From: Spirochaetae bacterium HGW-Spirochaetae-5
GTDB lineage: Bacteria; Spirochaetota; UBA4802; UBA5550
DNA: 52,478 nt
Direction of reading: 5' to 3'
NCBI GenBank assembly: GCA_002839285.1
Contig: PGXT01000011.1
Span: 6,059 to 58,536 of the forward strand
The notes below the pieces were generated by a model, which had not been told where the DNA came from, did not search any database, and saw only the letters and a list, made by a program, of their open reading frames with translations. This document shows positions 27,838 through 35,700 of this stretch, in pieces. How positions within the stretch are numbered: position 1 is the stretch's first letter; every line of letters starts with the position of its first letter. Made by a program: the position numbers and the translations under genes.

Positions 27838-28950
27838 TTGAATAATTTTAATTCGATTAAAGTAGTTCTTTTTAAAAAGGATGATTTAAAGTATAATATG
27901 GCTGCTGATATTATCAGGCATGCAGAGAATGAAAAAAAAACAATAATAGAGTTTGCAGATGAGGATGATCTTTCTGTAAAAATAGATGAACTTAAAAAAA
28001 AATACAATTCAAAAGAGGTATTAATACTTAAGGAGTTTATGGGTAGGAAATTTCAGAAATGCCCCGGATCTCCCAATGTAATATGCTGCAATTATTATCT
28101 TTTGAATACCTGTTTCAATTGTCTATATAACTGTACATACTGCTTTTTAAATTCCTATCTTAATTCATACGGGATTGTTCAGTTTTTAAATCTTAACGAT
28201 CTTTCTGATGTCATCAGAACACATTGCGAAAGTCATGATCATGCAGTTCGTGTGGGTACCGGAGAATTTACAGACTCATTGATGTTTGATGAGGTGACAT
28301 CAATTTCAAGTGAACTGATAGAGTTAACTTCATCAATCCCGAATCTCTTTCTGGAGTTTAAGACAAAATCGTCTAACATCGACCATCTGGAAAATGTCAA
28401 AAACAAAGGGAATGCCGTTCTTGCATGGAGCGTTAATACACAACGGAATATTGATTTGTATGAAGAGGGTGCATCCAGTCTGACTCAGCGAATTAATGCG
28501 GCTGCGAAAGTCCAGTCATGGGGGTATCATACCGCTTTTCATTTTGATCCGATTATCAAATATAAGAATTTTATTGAAGAATATTTCAAGGTCATCGAAT
28601 TTATGGCGGAGAAACTTGATCCGTCAAAAATTATATGGATATCACTTGGATGCTTCAGGTATAGCCCCGGCTTTAAAGAGATAATTAAAAATTCATTTCC
28701 CGGAGAAAAACTTACCGTAGAAGAGTTGTTTCCCGGATGTGACGGCAAATACAGGTATCTTTCACCGGAAAGAACTGAAATTTTCAGACAATTCAAAGAA
28801 AAAATTGAACATCATTTCCCCGGAGTCTTTATCTATCTCTGCATGGAAGATAGTGAAATATGGCATGAAGTTTTCAATAAAAATTATTTGGAATCTGACG
28901 ATCTGGAGAGAGATTTTAATCAGTATTTACTTCAAAAATACATGAAATAA
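27838..28950 (+). CDS. SPL-family radical SAM protein (spore photoproduct lyase-like)
   Basis: 370 residues. The radical SAM cluster is C95-x3-C99-x2-C102 (CLYNCTYC), flanked by CCNYYLLNTCF and NSYLN as in SplB-type lyases. VRVGTGEFTDSLM and LEFKTKS continue the family pattern. The start is TTG 27838, preceded by GGAA; the first in-frame ATG lies 60 bp inside. True spore photoproduct lyase repairs a thymine lesion; nothing here indicates sporulation, so a related DNA-repair or unknown role is possible. Confidence 0.82.
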   Translation: MNNFNSIKVVLFKKDDLKYNMAADIIRHAENEKKTIIEFADEDDLSVKIDELKKKYNSKEVLILKEFMGRKFQKCPGSPNVICCNYYLLNTCFNCLYNCTYCFLNSYLNSYGIVQFLNLNDLSDVIRTHCESHDHAVRVGTGEFTDSLMFDEVTSISSELIELTSSIPNLFLEFKTKSSNIDHLENVKNKGNAVLAWSVNTQRNIDLYEEGASSLTQRINAAAKVQSWGYHTAFHFDPIIKYKNFIEEYFKVIEFMAEKLDPSKIIWISLGCFRYSPGFKEIIKNSFPGEKLTVEELFPGCDGKYRYLSPERTEIFRQFKEKIEHHFPGVFIYLCMEDSEIWHEVFNKNYLESDDLERDFNQYLLQKYMK

Positions 28951-29163
28951 TCTTTACTTTAGATATCAGAATCTCTATATGGATAAAGAGGTTCACATAG
29001 ATTAGTGATACAGCTTATTGAGGTAAGCTTATCATTTTTAACGGTAAAATTGTTAGCCGCTTTGCCTTCGGAAAAGCGGAGTTAGGTTGCCATCAATTTT
29101 TTAAACAATTATTTATCGGGCTGTTAAAAATTCAACAAATGTAATGACCGGGGGAGACCAAGC
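28951..29163. other. Intergenic region before prfB
   Basis: No ORF. A 7-bp hairpin CCGCTTT (29057-29063) with AAAGCGG (29073-29079) is present without a T-run. A GGGGGAGA SD lies just before the prfB start. Confidence 0.4.
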
Positions 29164-30276
29164 TTGCAGATCAGCGATGTAAAAGAAAACCAGAGAGAAT
29201 TGAACCAGTTAAAAATTAAAACTGACGAATTATTTGACTCAATTGGAATCGATAAAATAAAATTCAGACTTTCCGAACTGGAGCTTCTTGTTCAGAGTGA
29301 CGAAGCATGGAAGGATCAGGCTAAATTTACTGAATTGAATCAGGAGATAAGTAAACTCAAACGCAAGATTGACCCCTGGATCTCCATTAAAAATGATATT
29401 ATAGAATCACTTGAAATGATAGATATGGCTCTAGCCGAGGGGGATATGGAACTCCTTGCTGAAATATCTTCAAATATAAAACTGATTGATGAAAGATTTA
29501 ATGAGCTTGAAACACGTGAACTCCTTTCTGATATCGATGATACAAAAGATGCATTTATTACTATTCATCCCGGTGCAGGGGGAACCGAATCTCAGGATTG
29601 GGCCAGCATGCTTTTACGTATGTATACACGATGGGCTGAACAGAATAAATTTGCCGTTGAGTATATTGATCACACTCAAGGTGATGAAGCGGGAATTAAA
29701 AGTGCTACTATCCTCATAAAAGGAGAATATGCATACGGATTACTTAAGGGTGAAACCGGGGTCCACAGACTGGTGAGGATTTCACCTTTCGACGCAAATA
29801 AGAGACGGCATACCTCATTTGCCTCTGTTGAAATTATTCCCGATGTCGATGAAACGATCGATATTGATATAAATGAAAATGACCTTAAAATAGATACGTA
29901 TAGGGCATCCGGTGCCGGAGGGCAGCACGTAAATAAAACCGATTCAGCTGTACGGATTACCCATTTACCCACAGGAATAGTAGTACAGTGTCAGAATGAA
30001 AGATCACAGCATAAGAACAAAGCATTTGCCATGAAAGTGCTGAAAGCGCGTATATATGATAGACGTCAGGCGGAACTCAATGAAAAAAAACAAGAGTCAG
30101 CCGGAGAGAAGAAGGATATATCATGGGGCAATCAGATCCGGTCTTATGTTTTTCAGCCATACACACTTGTAAAAGATCACAGAACCGGCGAGGAGACAGG
30201 GAGCGTTGATTTTGTTTTTGATGGTGAACTGAACAGATTTCTCTATGCCTATCTTAAAAATAAGAAGAATTCATAA
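29164..30276 (+). CDS. prfB: Peptide chain release factor 2
   Basis: 370 residues. It recognises UGA/UAA stop codons and releases the nascent chain. It has the RF2 tripeptide SPF (RISPFDANKRRH) and the catalytic GGQ (ASGAGGQHVNKTDSAVR). The start is TTG 29164 with SD GGGGGAGA, giving an N-terminus about 8 residues longer than E. coli RF2. The reading frame is continuous: there is no in-frame UGA and no CTTTGAC shift site at the usual position, so the autoregulatory +1 frameshift is absent. Confidence 0.95.
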   Translation: MQISDVKENQRELNQLKIKTDELFDSIGIDKIKFRLSELELLVQSDEAWKDQAKFTELNQEISKLKRKIDPWISIKNDIIESLEMIDMALAEGDMELLAEISSNIKLIDERFNELETRELLSDIDDTKDAFITIHPGAGGTESQDWASMLLRMYTRWAEQNKFAVEYIDHTQGDEAGIKSATILIKGEYAYGLLKGETGVHRLVRISPFDANKRRHTSFASVEIIPDVDETIDIDINENDLKIDTYRASGAGGQHVNKTDSAVRITHLPTGIVVQCQNERSQHKNKAFAMKVLKARIYDRRQAELNEKKQESAGEKKDISWGNQIRSYVFQPYTLVKDHRTGEETGSVDFVFDGELNRFLYAYLKNKKNS

Positions 30277-30294
30277 TCATCCGGCGGTATGTAA

Positions 30295-31224
30295 TTGATC
30301 TGGAATTCCTCAAAAAATAAAAAAATGAAATCATTAAAACCGCAGCCTTTGAGTTTTAATGATTCATTCCATATTGACATGAGTGATATGGATTTATCCG
30401 ATTCGATTGAATCGCTTCCGGGTCTTTCTGGTACAAAAAAACTCTTCCTTGGCAGATTCAACAGCGACAACCTCTATGCTATGATGGATAAAATAGGTCT
30501 TATAAAACATCTTCAGTCTATCGGATTTGATGAATTGCTTGTGGATATTGATGTTGACCAGAACCGCATCAGCTACATGAGGCTGTACTGGAGAGAGAAA
30601 ACACCATCGAAGCAGCTGATAGATCTGAGAGTAAGCGAGTCATCATTTATTCCGGATAAAAAATTTTTTAAAAAAAATGCTGTGATAACACCTTACAGTA
30701 TGATAGTGATAGAATGGCTATCTGCAAAAAACCCGCTGAAAGACTTCAATGATGAAAAACCGCAGCTTCCGGGGCAGACCAATCCCGGCCTTGGAGTTTT
30801 GAAATACTGCTTTGAAATGCTCTATATTATGGCTAAAGAGGTTTTTAAAGACGGATTTTTAGATATACCGGATCATATGCATGGTGCGATAATGTATTCG
30901 AAAAAGTTTAAATTTTTTGATCCTGCCCATGAGGGTATAATAAGAGCTGTCGGGCGTGATCTCCGCAAATACTCTCTTTCTGATATCTCCTGGGGAGTTT
31001 TAACCGGAACCATAATTGATTTAAGCACCAATAAGCCGGCTATTTATGATCCAGGCGAGCAGATTCATTATGTTTCAAAAAGAATGAAAAAGTATTTCGA
31101 ATCAAAGATGTATAGAACTGTCTTAATGAAATACTACGAAAAGAAACGATACTTTTTTGATTATGATGAGATGGTCAGGAAGAGAGAGGAGATACTCCGT
31201 TCTAATAAGATCGAAGATCTTTAG
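30295..31224 (+). CDS. Conserved-looking protein of unknown function
   Basis: 309 residues, soluble, no signal peptide. Distinct segments are FLGRFNSDNLYAMMDKIGL, VDIDVDQNRISYMRLYW, DIPDHMHGAIMYSKKFKFF and AVGRDLRKYSLSDISWG. It is rich in charged and aromatic residues, with a His and Asp cluster (DHMH) that could bind metal. I do not recognise the family. The start is TTG 30295 with GGCGG in front; an ATG at 30325 has no RBS. Its 3' end overlaps the convergent coiled-coil gene by 23 bp. Confidence 0.65.
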   Translation: MIWNSSKNKKMKSLKPQPLSFNDSFHIDMSDMDLSDSIESLPGLSGTKKLFLGRFNSDNLYAMMDKIGLIKHLQSIGFDELLVDIDVDQNRISYMRLYWREKTPSKQLIDLRVSESSFIPDKKFFKKNAVITPYSMIVIEWLSAKNPLKDFNDEKPQLPGQTNPGLGVLKYCFEMLYIMAKEVFKDGFLDIPDHMHGAIMYSKKFKFFDPAHEGIIRAVGRDLRKYSLSDISWGVLTGTIIDLSTNKPAIYDPGEQIHYVSKRMKKYFESKMYRTVLMKYYEKKRYFFDYDEMVRKREEILRSNKIEDL

Positions 31225-31675
31225 GATAAATAATTTTAATTTTTGACATCCTTTCAAGTTCAGATATCTGCACCTGAAGATCCTGCTGATAAGCTTCCAT
31301 TTTTAAATTATTCTGCTTCTTATAACTGATTATTTCATTCATTAAATCTTCATGAAGCAGAACTGAATTTCTGTAATTTATTATCTCGGTGTTCTCCGTT
31401 TTAAAATTTTTGTTCAGGATTTTATTAAAGTCGAAGCGGTATTTGCGGATTATTTCATCTCTTATTTGTGAAATACTATAATCGGCTGCGTTAATTTCAT
31501 CAATTAACGCAGCCGCTGAATTTATAATATTTAAAATTTCATCATCTTCATCGTTACTGCTTTTAATCAGCTCAGATAAAGCTTTCTCTTTCACAAGGAG
31601 TGAGTTCAGAAGTGCTGTTTTAGATTCAAGACCGTTAAGAAGACCGCAGAAGAGATCTCTTACATCATCCCTCAA
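31202..31675 (-). CDS. Helical protein, possible flagellar chaperone (FlgN/FliT-like)
   Basis: 157 residues, almost wholly helical, with heptad-rich stretches (LLVKEKALSELIKSS, LQVQISELERMSKIK). Start TTG 31675 lies within the last codons of the ancestral fliS frame (ATTGAGGGATGA) with GGGGAG 8 bp upstream, so it was coupled to fliS. Position after fliS and the small helical form suggest an export chaperone of the FliT/FlgN kind; the sequence alone does not prove it. Confidence 0.55.
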   Translation of the reverse strand: MRDDVRDLFCGLLNGLESKTALLNSLLVKEKALSELIKSSNDEDDEILNIINSAAALIDEINAADYSISQIRDEIIRKYRFDFNKILNKNFKTENTEIINYRNSVLLHEDLMNEIISYKKQNNLKMEAYQQDLQVQISELERMSKIKIIYPKDLRSY

Positions 31676-31965
31676 TACTGAAACTCCCCTTTGAACCGAT
31701 ATTTATATTTTTGTCAGATCTTGTTTCATTGGCGGAAATCTGATCCCATGCTTCGCGTATTCAGGGAGAGTAGCAGTTCTGTAATTATATCCTGAGCCTT
31801 AATAATGTTATTATTAACCACATCATAAGATTTAGGGGACATGTTATCTAGGGCGATGGTGAGAAATTTAATAGCGCCGTCATAAAGCATGACAATAAGC
31901 TTCCCCTGGTTGGCAGTTGTTATTTGAGTCTGCTTATATTGATTATACGGGTTAGTGTTTGACAC
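31665..31965 (-). pseudogene. fliS: fliS with an internal out-of-frame deletion
   Basis: FliS is the cytoplasmic export chaperone of flagellin, normally 120-135 residues. The open frame (GTG 31965 to TGA 31726) gives 79 residues: NPYNQYKQTQITTANQGKL, MLYDGAIKFL and KAQDIITELLLSLN match the first half. After SLNT the frame runs into RSMGSDFRQ and stops. In the +1 frame directly after the same point one reads REAWDQISANETRSD..., the usual FliS C-terminus, down to a TGA at 31665. About 40-45 codons seem deleted, with loss of frame. Either a true pseudogene or an assembly gap. Confidence 0.75.
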
Positions 31966-32124
31966 TTACTTGCTCCAGTTCTCTTTTTGTTTTATAATAC
32001 TATTATCGTATCAAATTCAAGTTAACTTTACTCGATTAAATAACAGGAAAGCCGCAAAGCATAAATTTTACAACAGCCGTTTTAAATCCTGAAATTTAAT
32101 CTTTCAATACACTATATTCTATCA

Positions 32125-33009
32125 TTATTTAAAAACATTTTCAATTTTTAAAAGTATTTCATTGTATTTTTCATAGGTTTTATCAACAATCTCATCCGGA
32201 AGAGGAGGAGGTGGAGAGTTTTTATCCCATGGTGTTGTATCAATATAATCTCTTATAAACTGTTTGTCGTAACTTACCGGAGATGATCCTTTTTTATAGA
32301 GTTTTCCATCCCAGAATCGCGAACTATCTGGAGTCATAACTTCATCTATCAGAATAATCTCTCCATTGTGATAACCGAATTCAAGTTTAGTATCGGCAAG
32401 AATTATTCCGGCTGCTTCAAGTTTATCTCTTCCGAACTTATATACCTCTTTTGTTATCTCTGAAAGAAATTCCGAATCTTTCTCCCCGATATCTTTTTTC
32501 ATGAAATCGATGGAGATATTCATATCATGTCCGGTATCCTCTTTTGTAGCCGGAGTAAAAAGTGTTTCAGGGAATTTTTCAGCCATTTCCAGTCCGGCGG
32601 GGAGTTTTATTCCTGAAATCTCCCCTTTCTCCTGGTACTCTTTCCAGCCGCCGCCGATTATATAACCGCGGGCAACACATTCAAAATCGATCCGTTTTGT
32701 TTTCTTTACGATAATTGATCTGTCTTTAAATATTTCCGGATAATTTGAATATGGTGCGGGAAAATTGCTGAAGTTATCTTCAACAATATGATTTTTGATA
32801 AATCCGATCTGCTTAAACCAGATATTTGATATTTTATTAAGTATTATACCTTTACCGGCAATACCGTTAGGGAATATATAGTCAAAAGCCGAAATCCGGT
32901 CAGTTGACACTATAAGCATATGTTCGTCATCCACAGGGAACAGATCACGGACTTTCCCCTGGTATAGTTTTTTTATTTCCGGAATATCTATTGAAATAAG
33001 AGGTTTCAT
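32125..33009 (-). CDS. purC: Phosphoribosylaminoimidazole-succinocarboxamide synthase
   Basis: About 294 residues; the ATP-dependent step joining CAIR and aspartate in purine synthesis. Motifs are LYQGKVRDLF, STDRISAFDYIFPNGI, IDFECVARGYI and LIDEVMTPDSSRFW, the last being a family signature. The length is of the longer (about 300-residue) PurC type. I take ATG 33009, since AAGGAG at 33021-33016 overlaps the upstream GTG. That SD also overlaps the gatB stop, so the two genes are coupled. Confidence 0.93.
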   Translation of the reverse strand: MKPLISIDIPEIKKLYQGKVRDLFPVDDEHMLIVSTDRISAFDYIFPNGIAGKGIILNKISNIWFKQIGFIKNHIVEDNFSNFPAPYSNYPEIFKDRSIIVKKTKRIDFECVARGYIIGGGWKEYQEKGEISGIKLPAGLEMAEKFPETLFTPATKEDTGHDMNISIDFMKKDIGEKDSEFLSEITKEVYKFGRDKLEAAGIILADTKLEFGYHNGEIILIDEVMTPDSSRFWDGKLYKKGSSPVSYDKQFIRDYIDTTPWDKNSPPPPLPDEIVDKTYEKYNEILLKIENVFK

Positions 33010-33019
33010 TGTCACTCCT

Positions 33020-34459
33020 TTACTTGTTTAATTTCTTTAATAATAGTTCATTTACAACCTGAGGGTTTGCTTTCCCTTTAGATTCTTTCATAATCTGCCC
33101 CACAAGAAATCCTATTGCTTTCTCTTTTCCGTTTTTGTAATCATCTACAGACTGCTGATTTCCGGCGAGTACAGTATCGATAATCCCCTCTATGGCCGAT
33201 GAATCGCTCACCTGAACAAGCCCTTTATCATCGATTATTTTCTGCGGAGCATCACCCGATTCGATCATATCCCTGAAAACTGTTTTGGCAATTTTACCGC
33301 TGATTGTATTGTTGTCAACCAGCTTCAAGAGCTCGGCTATTCCGGAAGGTTTTACCGGGAAATCAGAAATCTTTTCCGGATCTTCAATGCGCCCGAGTAG
33401 TTCGCTTGTTATCCAGTTGGCGGCTTTCTTGGGGTTGGCACCTTTCTGAACTGTCTCTTCGAAATAATCGGCCAGCTGTTTAACAGAAGTAAGCACATCG
33501 GCATCATAATCGGATAAGCTGAATTCAGATACAAATCTGTTTTTCTTTTCATCTGGAAGCTCCGGAAGTTCACTTCTCAGTTTTTCCACATATTCTCTGG
33601 TTATAACCATCGGGGTTAAATCGGGATCGGGGAAATATCTGTAATCGTGAGCATCCTCCTTTGAGCGCATGCTGTAGGTCTCCTGACGGTCGGCATCCCA
33701 CAGACGGGTCTCCTGGACGATGAGATTTTTTTCACCAGATTCGATAAGTGACAACTGTCTCTCGTATTCGTAACTGATTGCAGCTTTTACAGCTTTAAAA
33801 GAGTTGAGATTTTTAACTTCAACTTTCTCGCCGAACTTTGGAGCACCCACTTCGCGGACAGAGATGTTAACGTCGCACCTGAGACTCCCTTCCTCCATAT
33901 TCGCATCTGAAACATTTATATACTTAATTATTGATTTGATCTTTGTAAGATAATTATAAGCCTCTTCGCCTGTTCTCATATCCGGTTCTGAAACTATTTC
34001 CGCAAGAGGGACTCCGGTCCGGTTAAGATCGACAAAGGATACATTATTTGTAAAATCATCGGAATGCACCAGTTTGCCCGCATCCTCCTCAAGATGAAGA
34101 CGGGTTATCCCTATTCTTTTCACTTTACCATCGGACATTATATCTATATAGCCCTTAGTGCAGACAGGCTTGTCGTATTGTGAAATCTGATATGCCTTAG
34201 GCAGGTCCGGGTAGAAATAATTTTTTCTGTCGAATTTACTGTATTCAGCAATTTCGCAGTTAAGAGCAAGCCCCGCAAGTATACCTTTATTCAGTACATC
34301 CTCGTTCAGAACAGGGAGTACACCGGGCATTCCCGTGCAGACAGGACATGTCTGACTATTCGGTTCTGCCCCGAATTTTGTAGAACATCCGCAGAAAATT
34401 TTTGATTCAGTATTAAGCTGAACATGCACTTCAAGTCCGATTACAGATTCATACTGCAT
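33020..34459 (-). CDS. gatB: Asp/Glu-tRNA amidotransferase subunit B
   Basis: 479 residues. The kinase-like core has IGLEVHVQLNT, KIFCGCS, CPVCTGMPG (zinc cysteines) and KNYFYPDLPKAYQISQY. The C-terminal YqeY-like domain includes ANWITSELLGR and GKANPQVVNELLLKK. It forms Gln-tRNA(Gln) or Asn-tRNA(Asn) with GatA and GatC, which are not in this window. It heads the minus-strand gatB-purC unit. Confidence 0.95.
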   Translation of the reverse strand: MQYESVIGLEVHVQLNTESKIFCGCSTKFGAEPNSQTCPVCTGMPGVLPVLNEDVLNKGILAGLALNCEIAEYSKFDRKNYFYPDLPKAYQISQYDKPVCTKGYIDIMSDGKVKRIGITRLHLEEDAGKLVHSDDFTNNVSFVDLNRTGVPLAEIVSEPDMRTGEEAYNYLTKIKSIIKYINVSDANMEEGSLRCDVNISVREVGAPKFGEKVEVKNLNSFKAVKAAISYEYERQLSLIESGEKNLIVQETRLWDADRQETYSMRSKEDAHDYRYFPDPDLTPMVITREYVEKLRSELPELPDEKKNRFVSEFSLSDYDADVLTSVKQLADYFEETVQKGANPKKAANWITSELLGRIEDPEKISDFPVKPSGIAELLKLVDNNTISGKIAKTVFRDMIESGDAPQKIIDDKGLVQVSDSSAIEGIIDTVLAGNQQSVDDYKNGKEKAIGFLVGQIMKESKGKANPQVVNELLLKKLNK

Positions 34460-34560
34460 AATTCCCTCTAATATTTTTACTTGATTTTATTTATGCTTTA
34501 GTTTGGACTGAATTTTGTCAAGTAAACCAGTATTTATTCAGTAATTATTCCTGAATATAG

Positions 34561-34690
34561 GTAGCAAAATATTTTCGGGGGTGCGTATGCTCCGCATACG
34601 CTGAAATGGGGGATTACGGGGGCGCAGCCCCCGTAATCCCCCATTTCAAGCGCAGCGCGAAGCGCTGTGCCCCCGAAAAAAAACTTCTAC
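34561..34690. repeat. Three-armed palindromic repeat, copy C (best preserved)
   Basis: Outer stem: GTAGCAAAATATTTTCGGGG against CCCCCGAAAAAAAACTTCTAC-type sequence at the right end. Inside: arm 1, GCGTATGC 34583-34590 with GCATACGC 34594-34601. Arm 2 is a perfect 22-bp stem, 34602-34623 with 34627-34648, loop GCA. Arm 3 is about 34651-34659 with 34663-34671 (GCGCAGCGC with GCGCTGTGC, one G-T). As RNA or single-stranded DNA it would fold like a cloverleaf. Confidence 0.8.
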
Positions 34691-34726
34691 CCTGAATAAT
34701 TTTCAGGTTAAATAACAAAAATTATA

Positions 34727-34768
34727 TATCCCCGCCGCCTTCGGCGGCGGGGATAATAGTGCTTTTTT
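34727..34768. terminator. GC hairpin followed by T-run
   Basis: A 13-bp perfect stem, TATCCCCGCCGCC 34727-34739 with GGCGGCGGGGATA 34743-34755, loop TTC, then GTGCTTTTTTT. Same family as 23557-23590. Of terminator form on the plus strand, but no plus-strand gene precedes it closely. Confidence 0.55.
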
Positions 34769-34798
34769 TACATTAAAATATATGTCCGGGAATTTACA

Positions 34799-35206
34799 TT
34801 GAAAAAATTCTGTATTATTTTATCAGTTCTTTTTATCACCGGAACAGCTGCGGGGAAATATTATGGAGATTACATTCTAACCGCATCTCTTAAGGGTGAA
34901 TTTTCCATATTTTCATTTATTTTTTCACCTTCTCAAAGCTTTACCGACACATATTCGCTTCTTAACAGCAGCAGCGATTACCGGAGGCTCTCGGGCTATT
35001 ACGCCTACCGGGAATCAGGTTTAATCGATCTGGATTTTTTGGTTGAAAGATACAAAAGTGAAGATTCAGATATAATAAAAAAAGTAATTATCTGGGTACC
35101 TGAAGATTATTATGACAGAGAAAAACTAGTGGACTTTTATAAGAAATTATATAACCTGAGTCCTGAAAATATTCAGAAAAATTTAGCATTAAAAATCGGG
35201 AAATAA
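34799..35206 (+). CDS. Small exported protein, unknown
   Basis: 135 residues starting at TTG 34799, with a signal-like N-terminus (FCIILSVLFITGTAAG). The body has a HEAT-like helical flavour (DYRRLSGYYAYRESGLIDLD, then ERYKSEDSDIIKKVIIW), so protein binding is possible. It lies 13 bp before the next lipoprotein, in one unit. Family not recognised; the RBS is weak, so the start is uncertain. Confidence 0.5.
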   Translation: MKKFCIILSVLFITGTAAGKYYGDYILTASLKGEFSIFSFIFSPSQSFTDTYSLLNSSSDYRRLSGYYAYRESGLIDLDFLVERYKSEDSDIIKKVIIWVPEDYYDREKLVDFYKKLYNLSPENIQKNLALKIGK

Positions 35207-35219
35207 AAGGTACTGGAAT

Positions 35220-35579
35220 ATGAAAAAAATAAATCTTGCTGCAGTAATTGTTTCAATGTTAATATTTGCAGCCTGTTCAGGAGATACTGTTAAAAGCGTA
35301 CAATCTGTTCCGAATCTTATCAGTGAGAAGTTTATCAGTGATACAGAGTATGAAATAGTATGCATTGGAATTCCCAAAGAGGGTCTGTCGGGAATTCAGA
35401 AAGAGGAATCAGCTAAACGGGCAGCTTTACTGAATGCTTATTATTATTCAAAAAACAGATTTGATGACACTGTCAGACCTGATGTGGACGGGAAGGTGAC
35501 CAAATTTACGATGCATGAAGATTATGCAGAGATAAAATATATAATATCAAAAAGTAATTTGAAAAAGAGATTAAAATAG
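35220..35579 (+). CDS. Small lipoprotein, LPP20-like
   Basis: 119 residues with lipobox FAAC (Cys19). After the linker, YEIVCIGIPKEGLSG and QKEESAKRAALLNAYYYSKN resemble the LPP20/FlgP-type module (G.G.P... RRAA..DAY). Probably outer-membrane-associated. It follows the small exported protein by 13 bp. The family call is by eye. Confidence 0.6.
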   Translation: MKKINLAAVIVSMLIFAACSGDTVKSVQSVPNLISEKFISDTEYEIVCIGIPKEGLSGIQKEESAKRAALLNAYYYSKNRFDDTVRPDVDGKVTKFTMHEDYAEIKYIISKSNLKKRLK

Positions 35580-35646
35580 AGATTAATATCATTCCTTACC
35601 GTTGTCTATGGTTTACCGATTTAACAGTATAAAAGAGGAGATCTAA

Positions 35647-35666
35647 GATGTTCAATGTTGAACATC
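35647..35666. promoter_or_regulatory. Palindrome upstream of proA (possible operator)
   Basis: GATGTTCAA (35647-35655) and TTGAACATC (35658-35666) form a perfect 9-bp palindrome with a 2-base centre, flanked by GGAGAT on the left and ATCTCC on the right. It lies 34 bp before the proA ATG, a position suited to a dimeric repressor. No regulator in the window is clearly linked to it. Confidence 0.45.
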
Positions 35667-35700
35667 ATCTCCGCAATGATTAATAATCAAGGATTGTAAT

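Larger units (their letters stand above)
34460..34798. other. Intergenic region made of two palindromic repeats
   Basis: No gene. Almost the whole interval is repeat: the full three-armed element (34561-34690) and the GC hairpin (34727-34755). No clear promoter for the following small gene. Confidence 0.6.

Noticed and set aside
29164-29300. RF2 programmed frameshift
   Set aside because: TTTGAC is present but no in-frame UGA; the frame is continuous.
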